DNA of 56,263 nt from Clostridium sp. CAG:575 (GTDB taxonomy: Bacteria; Bacillota; Clostridia; TANB77; CAG-508). Under the pieces are notes generated by a model that had not been told where the DNA came from, searched no databases, and saw only the letters and a list, made by a program, of their open reading frames with translations. This document shows, in pieces, positions 42,540 to 52,134 of the stretch. The position numbers were made by a program, and so were the translations under genes. The stretch spans positions 25,795 through 82,057 of the forward strand of contig FR884564.1 of NCBI GenBank assembly GCA_000435535.1, in the 5' to 3' direction. Numbering within the stretch: the first letter of the stretch is position 1; the number at the start of each line of letters is the position of its first letter.

Positions 42540-43811
42540 ATGTACGAAATTTTTGCAGATTTACATGTTCATATAGGAAGAGCAGAAAATGGGAAACCAA
42601 TAAAAATAACAGCAGCAAAAAGTTTGAATTTTGCTAATATAGCCAAAGAATGTGAAGAAAGAAAAGGAATTCAAGTAGTAGGAATTATAGACTGTGCATC
42701 ACCATATGTAATAGAAGATATTGAAAACTTTTTAAAAACAGGAGATGCATATGAATTAAAAGATGGAGGAATTATTTATAAAGATAAAGTCTGCATACTT
42801 TTAGGAAGTGAAGTAGAAACATCAGAAGTAGGAAGAAATGGAAAATGTGGAGCAGCACATAATATTTGTTTCTTTCCATATTTAAAAGACATAAAAGGAT
42901 TTTCAAATGAAATGAGTCAACACATAAAGAATATAACATTAAGTACTCAGAGGTCAAATATATCAGGATATGAATTGATTGATATAGTAGAAAAATATAA
43001 TGGGATTTTAATACCAGCTCATATATTTACACCATTTAAAAGCTATTATGGAAATTGTACAGATAGATTAGAAAATATCTTTAAAGAAAAATATGATAAA
43101 ATATTTGCAGTTGAATTAGGACTAAGTTCAGATACATTTTTAGCAGATGAAATTTCTGAATTAGAAAGTAAAACATTTGTAACAAATTCAGATGCACATT
43201 CATTGCCTAAAATTGCTAGAGAGTACAACAAAATGCAAGTAGAAGATATATCTTTTAAAGAAGTTGTAAAAGCTTTAAAAAATGAAGATGGAAGAAAAGT
43301 TGTGGCAAATTATGGGTTAGATCCAAAACTAGGGAAATACCATAGAACTTATTGTGATGATTGCCAAAGCACAATAGAAACAAAAGAACCAATTTCAGTA
43401 TGTCCAAAATGTGGCAGTAAAAATGTGACATTTGGAGTTTTTGATAGAATAGAATTGATAAAAGATAAAAAAGAAACAAAAAGCCCAGAAAATAGACCAC
43501 CATATATATACCAAGTTCCATTAGGATTTATTCCTGGAGTTGGTGGAAAAACAATAGAAAAATTATTAGATAATTTTGAAACAGAAATGAATATATTACA
43601 CAAATTATCAGAGGATGATATAGAAGCAGTTGTTGGTTCAAAAGTTGCAAAAGCAATAGAACGAGCAAGGACAGGAAATGCAAAAGTTCAATCTGGTGGT
43701 GGAGGAAACTACGGCAAAATTGTCCCAGGGGGACGGTTCTTGTGGGACAAATTTCGTGCACGAACAAAGACGCGGACTTTAAAAAGTTTAAATAATTATA
43801 AATGTTATTAA
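42540..43811 (+). CDS. PHP-domain protein (TIGR00375/endonuclease Q-like) with altered C-terminus
   Basis: A PHP-domain phosphoesterase: ADLHVHIGR at the N-terminus, a middle AHIFTPF and NSDAHSLPK supply metal ligands, followed by a zinc finger (CDDCQS...CPKCGS, about residues 276-300) and a helix-hairpin-helix region (PGVGGKTIEKLLDNF). This is the layout of TIGR00375/endonuclease Q-type proteins that cut damaged DNA. Relatives end at GGGGxYGKI; here that motif (about residues 386-394) is followed by 29 extra residues encoded by a REP-like repeat and the terminator. The extension contains two zero-frame CGG codons (43734, 43773); a +1 shift at the first would stop after 15 residues. Either end leaves the conserved part intact. 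Confidence 0.85.
   Translation: MYEIFADLHVHIGRAENGKPIKITAAKSLNFANIAKECEERKGIQVVGIIDCASPYVIEDIENFLKTGDAYELKDGGIIYKDKVCILLGSEVETSEVGRNGKCGAAHNICFFPYLKDIKGFSNEMSQHIKNITLSTQRSNISGYELIDIVEKYNGILIPAHIFTPFKSYYGNCTDRLENIFKEKYDKIFAVELGLSSDTFLADEISELESKTFVTNSDAHSLPKIAREYNKMQVEDISFKEVVKALKNEDGRKVVANYGLDPKLGKYHRTYCDDCQSTIETKEPISVCPKCGSKNVTFGVFDRIELIKDKKETKSPENRPPYIYQVPLGFIPGVGGKTIEKLLDNFETEMNILHKLSEDDIEAVVGSKVAKAIERARTGNAKVQSGGGGNYGKIVPGGRFLWDKFRARTKTRTLKSLNNYKCY
43721..43749. repeat. REP-like palindrome fused to the PHP gene end
   Basis: TGTCCC (43721-43726) and GGGACA (43744-43749) flank GGGGGACGGTTCTTGT. The GGGGACG(G)TTC core resembles short intergenic repeats found near RAYT-type transposases in clostridia, and a related GGGGACGTTCC core occurs at 52084-52094. 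Composition (three GC-rich blocks) is unlike the surroundings. Confidence 0.6.
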
Positions 43812-43824
43812 TGTCCGCTTTTTT
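43772..43824 (+). terminator. Terminator overlapping the PHP gene end
   Basis: GCGGAC (43772-43777) pairs with GTCCGC (43813-43818), followed by six T. The 5' arm lies inside the extended reading frame. Confidence 0.65.
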
Positions 43825-43840
43825 CTATTAAATAGGTAAA

Positions 43841-43878
43841 AAAGAGAAAATTTGAAAAATCAGAGTTTCTCTTTTTTT
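43841..43878 (+). terminator. Second terminator
   Basis: AAAGAGAAA (43841-43849) pairs with TTTCTCTTT (43866-43874), followed by T residues. It isolates spoIIM from upstream transcription. Confidence 0.65.
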
Positions 43879-43944
43879 GTTCTAAAAATCTCCTTACCGA
43901 ATACACATTATGTATAAAAGTTAAATAGATACAAGGGGGAGAAA

Positions 43945-44584
43945 ATGAAAAAACACAAGAGATTAGCAATAAAAGATACAATTTTTACACATGTACAGAA
44001 CAACAGCAAAGAATACATAATAGTAACATTAATATTCATAATAGGACTATTTTTAGGAGTTATGTTTATCAATAATATTTCAGAGTCTCAGATGACAGAA
44101 GTAAGTTCATATTTAACAAATTTTATAGAAAAATTAAAAAATACGGAAAATTTGAAAATTGGAACTATGTTAAAAACAACAATATTAGAAAACACTGTGT
44201 TAGCAATTACCCTGTGGTTTTTTGGAACAACAGTAATACGGAATACCCATAGTTTTTGGAATTGTATTATATAGGGGATTTTGTTTGGGATATACAATTT
44301 CTACAATTATTATAGTTATGGGACTTTCAAGGGGAATGATATTTACAGTAGTTTCGCTAGTTCTACAAAATTTATTATTCATTCCAGCAATTATAGCAAT
44401 AGCAGTTAGTGCCTTCAAATTATATAAATCAATAGTAAAAGATAGAAATAAAGAAAACATAAAAATAGAAATTATCAGACATACAATTTTTTCATTAATT
44501 ATGTTATTAGTATTATGTCTTGCTTCAGTAATTGAAATTTTAATTTCCACGAATTTATTGAAAAAAATTGTAAAATATTTTTAA
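43945..44584 (+). CDS. spoIIM: Stage II sporulation protein M, +1 frameshift at CGG
   Basis: The 212-residue SpoIIM is a membrane protein of the engulfment complex (with SpoIID and SpoIIP) in spore formers; related proteins exist in non-spore formers. It has several membrane spans and a full normal length only when read in two frames. The zero frame stops at 44274. After FFGTTVI the codon is CGG (44239-44241); dropping the C gives GIPIVFGIVLYRGFCLGYTI, the most conserved stretch of the family. This is a chromosomal case of the same shift seen in the prophage. GGGGGAG precedes the ATG. Confidence 0.88.
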
Positions 44585-44669
44585 AAATCTCTTTACTTTT
44601 TTTAAATAGTTTGATATAACATATGTTAGTTTATGTAAATAAAATATTTTGAATTAGGAGTAGGGGAAA

Positions 44670-45551
44670 ATGGAGAAACAATTAAAACTTTTTTTTGAAT
44701 TTTTAGAAAATGATAAAAAATTATCAAACAACACATTACAATCATACAAAAGAGATTTAAAACAATTCAGAAGATATATCGAAGGCTGCGAGGTTCCATA
44801 TAACAAAGTAGACGAAGAAGTAATGACAAATTATATTGAATATTTAGAAGAATTAGGAAAAAAACCTTCTACTATTTCAAGATGTATTGCATCAATTAGA
44901 TCATTTTATCAATATGTAGTAAAAAGAGGAAAAGTAAAAAAAGATCCAACAAAAAATATACAATCACCAAAAATAGATAAAAGAGTTCCTTGTGTATTAA
45001 CATCAAATGAAGTTGAATTATTATTAGAACAACCAAAAGATGTTGACTTAAAAGGAATAAGAGATAAAGCAATGTTAGAATTTGCATATGCTACAGGAAT
45101 GAGAGTAACAGAAATTATATCATTAAATATTGACGATATTAATTTTGAAGAAGGATATGTAAATTGTAGACATGCAAATAAGCCACGTATTATACCATTA
45201 GGAAAAATGTCATTAAAGGCATTAAAAGAATATACAGAACAAGCAAGAGGAATTTTATTAAAAAATGATGAAGAAAAAGCATTATTTGTTAATGTTAATG
45301 GTCAAAGATTGACAAGACAAGGGTTCTGGAAAATAATAAAATATTATAAAGAACAAGCTCATATAACAAAGGATATAACACCACACGTATTAAGACATTC
45401 TTTTGCAACACATTTATTACAAAATGGAGCTGATTTAAAATCTATTCAAACAATGCTTGGACATTCAGATATTTCATCTACTCAAGTGTACATGCAATTT
45501 CAAGATGAAGGAATAAAAAATATATATCAAAAAGCTCATCCAAGAGCATAA
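44670..45551 (+). CDS. xerD: Tyrosine recombinase XerD
   Basis: A 293-residue Xer recombinase, with an N-terminal core-binding SAM-like domain (about residues 1-90) and catalytic domain with Arg in TGMRVTEI, HVLRHSFATHLLQNG, LGHSDISSTQVY and the Tyr nucleophile. Resolves chromosome dimers at dif. The size and placement next to spoIIM are typical of clostridial xerD rather than phage integrase, and it is far from the att site. GGAGTAGGGG site. Confidence 0.9.
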   Translation: MEKQLKLFFEFLENDKKLSNNTLQSYKRDLKQFRRYIEGCEVPYNKVDEEVMTNYIEYLEELGKKPSTISRCIASIRSFYQYVVKRGKVKKDPTKNIQSPKIDKRVPCVLTSNEVELLLEQPKDVDLKGIRDKAMLEFAYATGMRVTEIISLNIDDINFEEGYVNCRHANKPRIIPLGKMSLKALKEYTEQARGILLKNDEEKALFVNVNGQRLTRQGFWKIIKYYKEQAHITKDITPHVLRHSFATHLLQNGADLKSIQTMLGHSDISSTQVYMQFQDEGIKNIYQKAHPRA

Positions 45552-45553
45552 TT

Positions 45554-45591
45554 AAAACTAGTCAATGAGGATTACTTGTTGGCTAGTTTTC
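45554..45591 (+). terminator. Terminator after xerD
   Basis: AAAACTAGTCAA pairs with TTGGCTAGTTTT (one G-U) across a short loop. The T run is short, but the 12-bp stem is strong. Confidence 0.7.
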
Positions 45592-45712
45592 TTGTGTGCA
45601 AGAATTAAATTTAAAGTACGATTTATTATTATATTATAAAAAATTGTAGAAAAGTAAATTATGTTATGGTAAAATAAAGATATAAAAAAATAAAATTTAG
45701 GGGAAATAAAAA

Positions 45713-48700
45713 ATGAAAAAAAAGATAGTTTTTATGATAACAACAATAATCATTCTGGCAAGTTCTTTGCTATTTTATAGCAATATACAAGCTACAAATA
45801 AAACACTTAAATGTAATATAGAAGTAGACAAAACAGAAATAAAACAGGGTGAGGAAATATCAATTATTTTAAAAATGAATAATGAAAACAATATGAATGC
45901 TTTAAAAGCAAAAATAAATTATGATAATGATATTTGGGAAGAATTAGAACAAAGTAATTTTATAACAAAAGATGGCTGGGAGAATGTAAAATATAATAAA
46001 AATAATAAAGAATTTATTATAATAAATAAGCAAGAAACAATAAATCAAGATATACTAGAAGTAAAATTTAAATCTAAGAATAATGCTAAAGTTAATAATA
46101 CAGAAATAAAAATAGAAGAAATAGTAGCAGCAAATGAAAATGAAGAAGTAACAAGTGAAGATTTAGTACAAAAAATATCAATAAAAATAAATGAAAATTC
46201 AATAAAAGAAGATAAACCAAGTAATTCAGAAGATAATAGTACTTCTAATAAAACTGAAAAAAATGAAAATACAATTAGTACAGAAGAAAATAATAATAAT
46301 ATAAGTAAAAAAGAAAATAACATAGATAATACAATAAAAAACAAAGATAAAGATGAAAAATTACCAAGTATATTTCCAAAAACGGGGAAAAGCACTAGTA
46401 TATTAATTATTGGCATTATATTAGCTGTTATATCTTGTATAATATCAGGCGGATTGTATCATAGAAATAAAAAAATAGGAAAAATGATGATAATGTTCAT
46501 AGTTGGAGGAATATTAATTAGCTATGGAACAGTGTTTACAAAAACAGATATATTTGTTGGAGATATAAATCAAAGTTCTGTTATAGATGATGAAGACATA
46601 GAAATAATGCAAGAATATTTGATAAAATTAAAAGATATAACATCATTAGAACAAGCAGATATGAATGGTGATAACAAATTAAGTATAATAGATTTATCAT
46701 TATTAATAAAAAAACAAAAAGAATGTCCATATGATAAAAATAATGTAACTAATATAACTTCATGGTCAACTGTGCCAATGGTTTCAAAGGAGTTATTACA
46801 AAAACAAGGAGTAACAACAGGAGGAGAAGGTTGTCAATGGCCAATTGGAATGGCGATAAGTAAAGACGGCAAATTACTATTATATGGAACAGATGTAGGT
46901 GGAATATATCGTTCTGAAGATGGAGGTAAAAATTGGGAACAATCAAATTCAGGATTGCAATCAAGAGGAGTAGGAGCATTTTCGATAGACCCTAAAAATC
47001 CATCATATGTAGTTGCTGTTGGAATAAATAGTTCACCATTTAATACAAATGGATTATATATTTCAGAAAATGGAGGAAAATCGTGGAAATTTACTAAAAT
47101 GATGTTAGTAAAAGGACATAGAGACATAAGAGAATCAATTGCCTATGATGAATCATCATACAATCAAGAAAAAAATAGATGTATGGTTGCATATTGGTCA
47201 ACAGCATATGAGTTAGAAGATAATTATTTAGAAGAAAATGAGAAAGGATTATATAAAACCACAGATGGTGGATATACGTGGAACCTTATAAATTCGGATT
47301 TAAGTGATGGAACTATAAAAATAAACCCTTATACAGGTGATGTATATGTTTCAAGAAAAGATGGAATATATTATAGTTCAGACAAGGGAGAAAATTTTGA
47401 AAAAATAGTAGATGACTCTATTACTGGATTTGATTTAATAGCACAAAAAGACCAAAAAATAAATATTTATTACTGTAATAATGAAGGTGCATATATTTCA
47501 AAAGATGGAAGAAATTTTGATAAAATACAGTCAAGTTCATATCCAACAAAAGGACCAATGAATATAAAAGTAAGTCCAATTAATTCAAACAAAATGATAT
47601 TAATAGATAGGCAAGGGACATATCAAAATTATCCATATTATAGTACAGATGGTGGAAAAACTTGGAAAAATTCTACATTATCAGATGAATTGAGTTTTAT
47701 GCCTTACAATAATAGAATGAGCATTCCTATGTGGAGTCCAATTGATGAAAATAAAGTATGGATACATACTCAAGGTGATTATGCAAGTTCAAGTGCAGAT
47801 AGTGGAAAAACATTTAAATGGGATAGTAATGGAATTACAGGAATATTAAGTGGAGGAAATGTTCATTATAATGTCTATAATCCAGATATTATATATTTTG
47901 GTTCACAAGATTATGATGGTTGTGTAACAACAGACGGAGGAAAAACATGGAAATATATTAGTATGTCAGGACATAGATGGGGTGGCTTCTGTTATGGTGG
48001 ATATGCAGTAGATGAAAATACATATTTTGTGGGAGTATCAGATGCATGGCATGATTCAAGAAAATTAAAAATAACATTTGATGGTGGAAAAACAATTATA
48101 GATACAGGAATGTATTTTACAAAAGAAAATATAAATGCAGGAATAGAATCATCATATCAATCACCAACAAATCCAAAAGTGTTATTTGCATGTGATTTAA
48201 GAAGTGAAGATGGAGGACATACTTGGGCTAAAATGAAAGGATGTATAAATGTTTATACACATAATCCAAAAGGTCAAAAAGAATTATATGGAATGGATGA
48301 AACTGGAAAATATATTGTAGTATCTTATGACGAAGGAAACACATGGCAAAAAGTAAATAAAACAGAATTTATACCAAATTCTAAATATGCATCTGTACAT
48401 ATATTGGATGTTGCATATGATTGGAAAAATGAAGTAGCATATGCTGCTTGTGAGGGTGGATATTTGTATAAAACATCAATAAAAGATGGTAGCATAGAAT
48501 GTGTATTAAATAGTTATGTTAAAGAATATAAAAGGGCACCTGTAAATTTAAAAGGAGGATATAGCATTGCTAAAGTTGCAGTTGACCCTATTGACCCTAA
48601 TATAATTTACTGCGGTGGAGCTGGAAATACATTTTTAAATGATTGTGCATTATATCGTTCTGTAGATGGTGGAAAGTCTTTTCAAGTAATAACGAGTAAT

Positions 48701-48847
48701 ACAACAAATTCTATTATAAAACAAGGAAGACAAGGTGGATTTGAAACAAATTCTTTAGAAGTTAATCCTAAAACAGGAGAGCTATTGTTTGCAGGAGGAT
48801 GTTTTGGAATTAGTAAATTGTCTCCTCCATATAAGGTAAATAAATAA
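45713..48847 (+). CDS. Surface protein: cohesin-like domain, internal sorting-like motif, dockerin, sialidase-type propeller
   Basis: A 1044-residue exported protein. Residues 1-27 are a signal peptide. About 32-165 form a cohesin-like (type III/carbohydrate-binding type) domain; 166-215 is an Asn/Glu/Lys-rich linker. FPKTG (221-225), a hydrophobic span (228-248) and HRNKK look like a sortase signal but are internal, followed by a second span (257-276). GDINQSSVIDDEDIEIM and ADMNGDNKLSIIDLSLL (about 283-335) are the two calcium loops of a dockerin-type repeat. The remaining 700 residues are a beta propeller with at least nine Asp-box motifs (SxDxGxxW), most like GH74/sortilin folds. The acidic residues needed for a GH74 enzyme were not verified. 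It may bind or cut plant or host glycans. Confidence 0.85.
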   Translation: MKKKIVFMITTIIILASSLLFYSNIQATNKTLKCNIEVDKTEIKQGEEISIILKMNNENNMNALKAKINYDNDIWEELEQSNFITKDGWENVKYNKNNKEFIIINKQETINQDILEVKFKSKNNAKVNNTEIKIEEIVAANENEEVTSEDLVQKISIKINENSIKEDKPSNSEDNSTSNKTEKNENTISTEENNNNISKKENNIDNTIKNKDKDEKLPSIFPKTGKSTSILIIGIILAVISCIISGGLYHRNKKIGKMMIMFIVGGILISYGTVFTKTDIFVGDINQSSVIDDEDIEIMQEYLIKLKDITSLEQADMNGDNKLSIIDLSLLIKKQKECPYDKNNVTNITSWSTVPMVSKELLQKQGVTTGGEGCQWPIGMAISKDGKLLLYGTDVGGIYRSEDGGKNWEQSNSGLQSRGVGAFSIDPKNPSYVVAVGINSSPFNTNGLYISENGGKSWKFTKMMLVKGHRDIRESIAYDESSYNQEKNRCMVAYWSTAYELEDNYLEENEKGLYKTTDGGYTWNLINSDLSDGTIKINPYTGDVYVSRKDGIYYSSDKGENFEKIVDDSITGFDLIAQKDQKINIYYCNNEGAYISKDGRNFDKIQSSSYPTKGPMNIKVSPINSNKMILIDRQGTYQNYPYYSTDGGKTWKNSTLSDELSFMPYNNRMSIPMWSPIDENKVWIHTQGDYASSSADSGKTFKWDSNGITGILSGGNVHYNVYNPDIIYFGSQDYDGCVTTDGGKTWKYISMSGHRWGGFCYGGYAVDENTYFVGVSDAWHDSRKLKITFDGGKTIIDTGMYFTKENINAGIESSYQSPTNPKVLFACDLRSEDGGHTWAKMKGCINVYTHNPKGQKELYGMDETGKYIVVSYDEGNTWQKVNKTEFIPNSKYASVHILDVAYDWKNEVAYAACEGGYLYKTSIKDGSIECVLNSYVKEYKRAPVNLKGGYSIAKVAVDPIDPNIIYCGGAGNTFLNDCALYRSVDGGKSFQVITSNTTNSIIKQGRQGGFETNSLEVNPKTGELLFAGGCFGISKLSPPYKVNK

Positions 48848-48856
48848 AGAACAAAA

Positions 48857-48906
48857 GCGGGCATTAATAATGACATTTGTATTAGTCATAATATTTTAAA
48901 GCCCGC
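48857..48906. terminator. Hairpin between convergent genes
   Basis: GCGGGC (48857-48862) pairs with GCCCGC (48901-48906), with ATGAC/GTCAT extending inside. It lies between the surface protein gene and the convergent regulator gene and is a probable terminator. The remaining bases to 48985 show nothing else. Confidence 0.6.
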
Positions 48907-48985
48907 ATATTTATTTATATTATTGTTTAGGAGTATTCAACAAAATAAAATTAAAACTATTAAATTGTAAATTCATATGTTATTA

Positions 48986-49618
48986 CTACTTATAAAGTAG
49001 AGTAATTTTATTTCCAGTTTTTTTAATAAAACCTTCATCTTTAAGACTTTTCAATTCTCTCATCATAGCACTTCTATCTACACTTAGATAGTCAGCTAAA
49101 TCTGTTAAAGAAAAAGGTAAAGCAAAAGTTCTACTTAAATTTCTTGTGGATAAAATATTAAAATAACCACGTAATTTTTCTCGAATAGAACGCTTTGTTA
49201 AAATTTCAACTCTTGTATTTAAAAGCATTATTTTTTCTAAGATAAGTGAAGAAAAATTTTCAGATAGAGTTTGATGAAATTTACAGTTATTTCTGCACTT
49301 TTGATGAATATTATCATAGCTAAAAAATAAAATATCACAGTTTTTTTTGGCTTCAACAGATAATTCGTTATTTGTTGTAACAATGTAAAAAGCTTCGCCA
49401 AATATGTCATTTTTAGTAAAGTGTTCAATAATTGTTTTATCACCATTTAAATCATATCTTACTAAATCAGCTTCACCGCTTAATAAGATACAAATCTGAT
49501 TTCTTTTTTCTATATAAGTTGTTATAGTATGTCCTTTTTTAAAAGTTTTTCGTTGAATGCTTTTACAATTTTGTGTAAAATCTTTTAAAAATTTTTCTGT
49601 ATCTAATTTAGAATTCAT
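48986..49618 (-). CDS. Crp/Fnr-family transcription regulator
   Basis: A 210-residue protein with an N-terminal cyclic nucleotide-binding-type beta roll (CILLSGEADLVRYDLNGDKTIIEHF) and a C-terminal winged helix (LPFSLTDLADYLSVDRSAMMRELKSLKDEGFI). The central helix follows a stretch with Cys residues (CRNNCKF), as in Fnr relatives sensing redox or NO, but a cluster is not certain. It is divergent from nrdD and the two GTTGCA palindromes in the intergenic region are possible binding sites, hence a role in anaerobic nucleotide metabolism is likely. Confidence 0.8.
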   Translation of the reverse strand: MNSKLDTEKFLKDFTQNCKSIQRKTFKKGHTITTYIEKRNQICILLSGEADLVRYDLNGDKTIIEHFTKNDIFGEAFYIVTTNNELSVEAKKNCDILFFSYDNIHQKCRNNCKFHQTLSENFSSLILEKIMLLNTRVEILTKRSIREKLRGYFNILSTRNLSRTFALPFSLTDLADYLSVDRSAMMRELKSLKDEGFIKKTGNKITLLYK

Positions 49619-49741
49619 TTTAAAATCAGTCCTTTTTGTAATCTTATATTATAAAATAGAATATAAATATATGTAATGAGCTCATACATATTATTGTTAT
49701 ACCCGAATATAATGTTATTTTTAGCATTATATAACAAAATA

Positions 49742-49855
49742 GTTGCAATTGCAACAAAAACATTGTAATAAATTTGTAATAAAACTTTTAAACTTAGAGA
49801 GAAGCGAAGAAAAAAATGTCAAAAAATCTTTTTTTATATTTGTTGCATTTGCAAC
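49742..49855. promoter_or_regulatory. Two GTTGCAwTTGCAAC palindromes, 100 bp apart
   Basis: GTTGCAATTGCAAC (49742-49755) and GTTGCATTTGCAAC (49842-49855) lie upstream of nrdD, with 100 bp between their left ends. The second overlaps a likely -35 of a promoter whose -10 TATAAT is at 49877-49882. Probably operators for the divergent Crp/Fnr-type regulator; a loop or cooperative binding is possible. They do not match the usual NrdR box. Confidence 0.6.
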
Positions 49856-49914
49856 AGAAAAAATATAATCTTGATATATAATAAACACATAAAAATTGAA
49901 GGAGGAAATGCAAA

Positions 49915-52041
49915 ATGAAAATAATCAAGAGAGATGGAAGAGTTGTAGATTATGACAGACAAAAGATAGCAGTAGCAATTGAAAAAGCTAATGGAGAAGT
50001 AAGAGGAAGAGAAAAGGCATCTAAGGAAGATATTAAAGAAATAATTAATTATATTGAAGACTTAGATAAGAAGAGAATGTTAGTAGAAGATATTCAAGAT
50101 ATAATAGAAGAACAACTTATGGAAAAGGGAAAATATGAGTTGGCTAAAAAATATATTGTATATCGTTATAATAGAGCATTAGTAAGAAAAGCAAATACTA
50201 CAGATGAATCAATTTTAGGATTAATAAGAAATGAAAATAAAGAATTGGCAGAGGAAAATTCTAATAAAAATACATTACTTGCTTCTACACAAAGAGATTA
50301 TATTGCTGGAGAAGTATCAAGAGATTTAACAAGAAGATTGTTATTACCAGAAAAAATAGTAAAAGCAGATAAAGAAGGAGTTTTACATTTCCATGATGCA
50401 GATTATTTTGTACAACCAATTTTTAACTGTTGTTTAATTAATATTGGAGATATGCTAGATAATGGAACAGTAATGAATGGAAAATTAATTGAAAGTCCAA
50501 AGAGCTTCCAAGTTGCATGTACTGTAACAACACAAATTATTGCAGCAGTAGCAAGTAACCAATATGGTGGACAATCAGTAGATTTAAAACATTTAGGAAA
50601 ATATTTAAGAAAAAGCTATAATAAATATAAGAGTAAATTAGAAGCAAAATATAAAGGAAAATTATCAAATGATACAATAGAAGATATTGTACAAGAAAGA
50701 TTAAAATCAGAATTAAAAGCTGGAGTACAAACAATACAATATCAAATAAATACATTAATGACAACAAATGGTCAATCTCCATTTGTAACATTATTCTTAA
50801 ACCTTGAAGAAGGTGACCCATATATCAAAGAAAATGCAATGATAATAGAAGAAGTTATTAGACAGAGATATGAGGGAATAAAAAATGAAGCAGGAGTTTA
50901 TGTAACACCAGCATTTCCAAAATTAGTATATGTGTTAGATGAACATAACTGTTTAAAAGGTGGAAAATACGATTATTTAACAAAACTTGCTGTAAAATGT
51001 TCTGCTAAAAGAATGTATCCTGATTATATATCAGCTAAAAAAATGCGTGAAAATTATGAAGGAAACGTATTTAGCCCAATGGGATGCAGAAGTTTCTTAT
51101 CACCATGGAAAGACGAAAATGGAAACTATAAATTTGAAGGAAGATTTAATCAAGGTGTTGTAAGTATTAACTTACCACAAGTTGCATTAGTATCAGAAGG
51201 TAATGAAGATAAATTCTGGAAATTATTAGATGAAAGACTAGAACTATGTAAAGAAGCTTTAATGTGCAGACATTATGCATTATTAGGAACACACTCAGAT
51301 ATAAGCCCAATACATTGGCAATATGGAGCAATCGCAAGACTTGCAAAAGGGGAAAAAATAGATAAATTATTATTTGGTGGATATTCAACAATGTCTTTAG
51401 GATATATAGGAATATATGAAATGACAAAAGTTATGAAAGGAGTATCACATACAACACCAGAAGGACATGATTTTGCACTTAAAGTTATGAAACATTTAAA
51501 AGAGACAGTTGATAAATGGAAAAAAGAAACAAATATCGGATTCGCATTATATGGAACACCTGCAGAAAGTTTATGTTACAAATTTGCACGTATAGATAAA
51601 GAAAAATTTGGAACAGTTAAAGATGTAACTGACAAAGGCTTCTATACAAACTCATACCATGTAGATGTTAGAGAAAAAATAGACGCATTTGATAAATTAT
51701 CATTTGAAAGTGAATTCCAAAATTTATCAACAGGTGGAGCAATATCATATGTAGAAATACCAAATATGCAAAATAATATACCAGCATTGGAAACAGCTGT
51801 TAAATTTATTTATGACAATATTCAATATGCAGAATTCAATACAAAATCAGATTATTGCCAAGTATGTGGATTTGATGGAGAAATTATCATAAATGATGAT
51901 AATGAATGGGAATGCCCAAACTGTGGCAATAAAGACCATAGCAAAATGAATGTTGTAAGACGTACATGTGGATATTTAGGAGAAAATTTCTGGAATGCAG
52001 GAAAGACTAAAGAAATAAAACAACGTGTATTACATATGTAG
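49915..52041 (+). CDS. nrdD: Anaerobic ribonucleoside-triphosphate reductase (class III)
   Basis: A 708-residue NrdD, which makes deoxynucleotides in the absence of oxygen using a glycyl radical. The N-terminal ATP-cone (KIIKRDGRVVDYDRQKI to about residue 92) carries allosteric control; the catalytic barrel has Cys in GCRSFLSPW and the DNGTVMNGKL region. Near the end, CQVCGFDG with CPNCGNKD forms the zinc site, and RRTCGYLGENFWN contains the glycyl radical Gly. AAGGAGG site. NrdG follows after about 90 bp. No CGG codon anywhere in its 708 sense codons. Confidence 0.96.
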   Translation: MKIIKRDGRVVDYDRQKIAVAIEKANGEVRGREKASKEDIKEIINYIEDLDKKRMLVEDIQDIIEEQLMEKGKYELAKKYIVYRYNRALVRKANTTDESILGLIRNENKELAEENSNKNTLLASTQRDYIAGEVSRDLTRRLLLPEKIVKADKEGVLHFHDADYFVQPIFNCCLINIGDMLDNGTVMNGKLIESPKSFQVACTVTTQIIAAVASNQYGGQSVDLKHLGKYLRKSYNKYKSKLEAKYKGKLSNDTIEDIVQERLKSELKAGVQTIQYQINTLMTTNGQSPFVTLFLNLEEGDPYIKENAMIIEEVIRQRYEGIKNEAGVYVTPAFPKLVYVLDEHNCLKGGKYDYLTKLAVKCSAKRMYPDYISAKKMRENYEGNVFSPMGCRSFLSPWKDENGNYKFEGRFNQGVVSINLPQVALVSEGNEDKFWKLLDERLELCKEALMCRHYALLGTHSDISPIHWQYGAIARLAKGEKIDKLLFGGYSTMSLGYIGIYEMTKVMKGVSHTTPEGHDFALKVMKHLKETVDKWKKETNIGFALYGTPAESLCYKFARIDKEKFGTVKDVTDKGFYTNSYHVDVREKIDAFDKLSFESEFQNLSTGGAISYVEIPNMQNNIPALETAVKFIYDNIQYAEFNTKSDYCQVCGFDGEIIINDDNEWECPNCGNKDHSKMNVVRRTCGYLGENFWNAGKTKEIKQRVLHM

Positions 52042-52074
52042 TTAAAAATAGAAAGAGAAAGAAAAAAGGAGAAA

Positions 52075-52114
52075 AGGGAAAAAGGGGACGTTCCTTAAAA
52101 TTCCCTTTTTCCCT
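52075..52114. repeat. REP-like hairpin between nrdD and nrdG
   Basis: AGGGAAAAAGGG (52075-52086) pairs perfectly with CCCTTTTTCCCT (52103-52114), with GGGGACGTTCC overlapping the first arm. It shares the GGGGACG(G)TTC core of the repeat at 43721. It may act as a processing or attenuating hairpin between the two genes. Confidence 0.65.
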
Positions 52115-52134
52115 TTCGTTTGAGGAAGAAAATT

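Noticed and set aside
44670..45551. The tyrosine recombinase as the prophage integrase
   Set aside because: It lies 12 kb outside the att site, is full XerD-like in sequence and size, and has no adjacent att core or excisionase.
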